A stretch of DNA of 6,852 bases from the NCBI RefSeq assembly GCF_030523985.1, contig NZ_JAUNHK010000037.1, forward strand, positions 17,734-24,585, in the 5' to 3' direction. This DNA comes from Deinococcus sp. (lineage in GTDB: Bacteria > Deinococcota > Deinococci > Deinococcales > Deinococcaceae). A program made the position numbers and the translations under genes. How positions within the stretch are numbered: position 1 is the stretch's first letter; each line of letters opens with the position of its first letter. Shown here in pieces: positions 6,688 to 6,852 of this stretch. The notes under the pieces are model-generated. The model worked only from the letters and a program-made list of their open reading frames with translations. It ran no database searches and was not told where the DNA came from.

Positions 6688-6726
6688 GGGGGCAGTGTTC
6701 CCCTATAGGTAGAACACACTCCCTAT
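6684..6726. promoter_or_regulatory. Palindromic operator overlapping the promoter of the exported-protein gene
   Basis: TATAGGGG (6684-6691) and CCCCTATA (6700-6707) are perfect 8-bp inverted arms with an 8-base spacer, and the left arm overlaps the -10 box. A second inverted repeat, GTGTTC (6695-6700) and GAACAC (6712-6717), interlocks with it. A further half-site CCCTAT lies at 6721-6726, 20 bp from the one at 6701. The layout fits a dimeric repressor or activator binding over the promoter; its identity is unknown. Confidence 0.55.
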
Positions 6727-6852
6727 GCCTCTGACAGCCACTAGGTGGGGCAACAGACCCCATTGTGGGAGAAATACCGGGGCCAATAAATATTTAAGTA
6801 TCTGATTAGCGGCCCAGCACCCAGCATCAGGACAGCTACACTGGAGTCATGA
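6727..6852. other. Intergenic stretch ending in a possible gene start at the window edge
   Basis: No gene is visible. The last bases, TGGAG (6842-6846) then ATG (6849-6851), could be a ribosome site and start of a rightward gene cut by the edge, but the spacing is only two bases. An AT-rich patch at 6785-6808 could hold its promoter; no clear boxes are seen. Confidence 0.25.

Larger units (their letters stand above)
3260..6852. mobile_element. Left part of an integrative element or genomic island beside tRNA-Leu
   Basis: Composition drops from strongly GC-rich to AT-rich just past the tRNA promoter and stays so to the window edge. The stretch carries a full tyrosine integrase next to the tRNA, a 65-aa excisionase-like HTH protein, orphan genes and long non-coding control regions, which is typical of prophages, satellites and islands. 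No capsid, portal, replication or conjugation gene is seen, so the type of element is open. No second copy of any tRNA segment is visible, so the far attachment site should lie beyond 6852. The left border near 3260 is approximate. Confidence 0.7.

Noticed and set aside
3260..6852. CRISPR array or insertion sequence
   Set aside because: No regularly spaced repeats of suitable length and no transposase or terminal inverted repeats are visible.

Overview
The window joins two kinds of DNA. Positions 1 to about 3260 are GC-rich and ordered like a bacterial core genome. From about 3260 to the end the DNA is clearly AT-richer and carries an integrase, a small excisionase-like regulator and unfamiliar genes. 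Codon use, the MglA/MglB-type pair, and -10 boxes lying directly against start codons (leaderless genes) suggest Deinococcus or a close relative in Deinococcota. This assignment is an inference; no database was searched.

Core part. A secreted phosphodiester glycosidase-family protein runs leftward off the window edge (1-1872, minus). Facing away from it is a two-gene unit read rightward: a Roadblock/LC7 protein of MglB type (1952-2437) and an MglA-type small GTPase (2509-3099). In Myxococcus and Thermus, MglB is the GTPase-activating partner of MglA. A bidirectional hairpin terminator (3122-3142) then separates mglA from a leftward tRNA-Leu(UAA) gene (3156-3239), whose -10 box sits just outside the tRNA.

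Mobile part. Right after the tRNA promoter the composition changes. A complete tyrosine recombinase (3363-4235) meets a leftward pair at a shared terminator (4363-4405). The pair is an excisionase/MerR-like helix-turn-helix protein of 65 aa (5023-5220) overlapping a 212-aa protein (4407-5045), which has a D...D-x-K signature like that of PD-(D/E)XK nucleases. Across an AT-rich divergent control region (about 5221-5316) lies a rightward gene for an orphan 100-aa basic protein (5468-5770). It is preceded by an unusual leader of about 145 nt that can fold into several hairpins and could sequester the ribosome binding site. A very strong terminator closes this unit at 5915-5951. Farther right, a leftward gene (6190-6675) encodes a small exported protein of unknown function, expressed from what looks like a leaderless promoter embedded in a palindromic operator.

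Interpretation. Integrase, Xis-like regulator, divergent control region and orphan genes next to a tRNA fit the left end of an integrative element (prophage, satellite or genomic island) whose other end lies beyond 6852. The element lies on the 5' side of the tRNA, not the usual 3' side, and no second attachment site is visible here. The most promising unexplained items are the structured leader with its 100-aa gene, the nuclease-like gene coupled to the HTH protein, and the operator-controlled exported protein.
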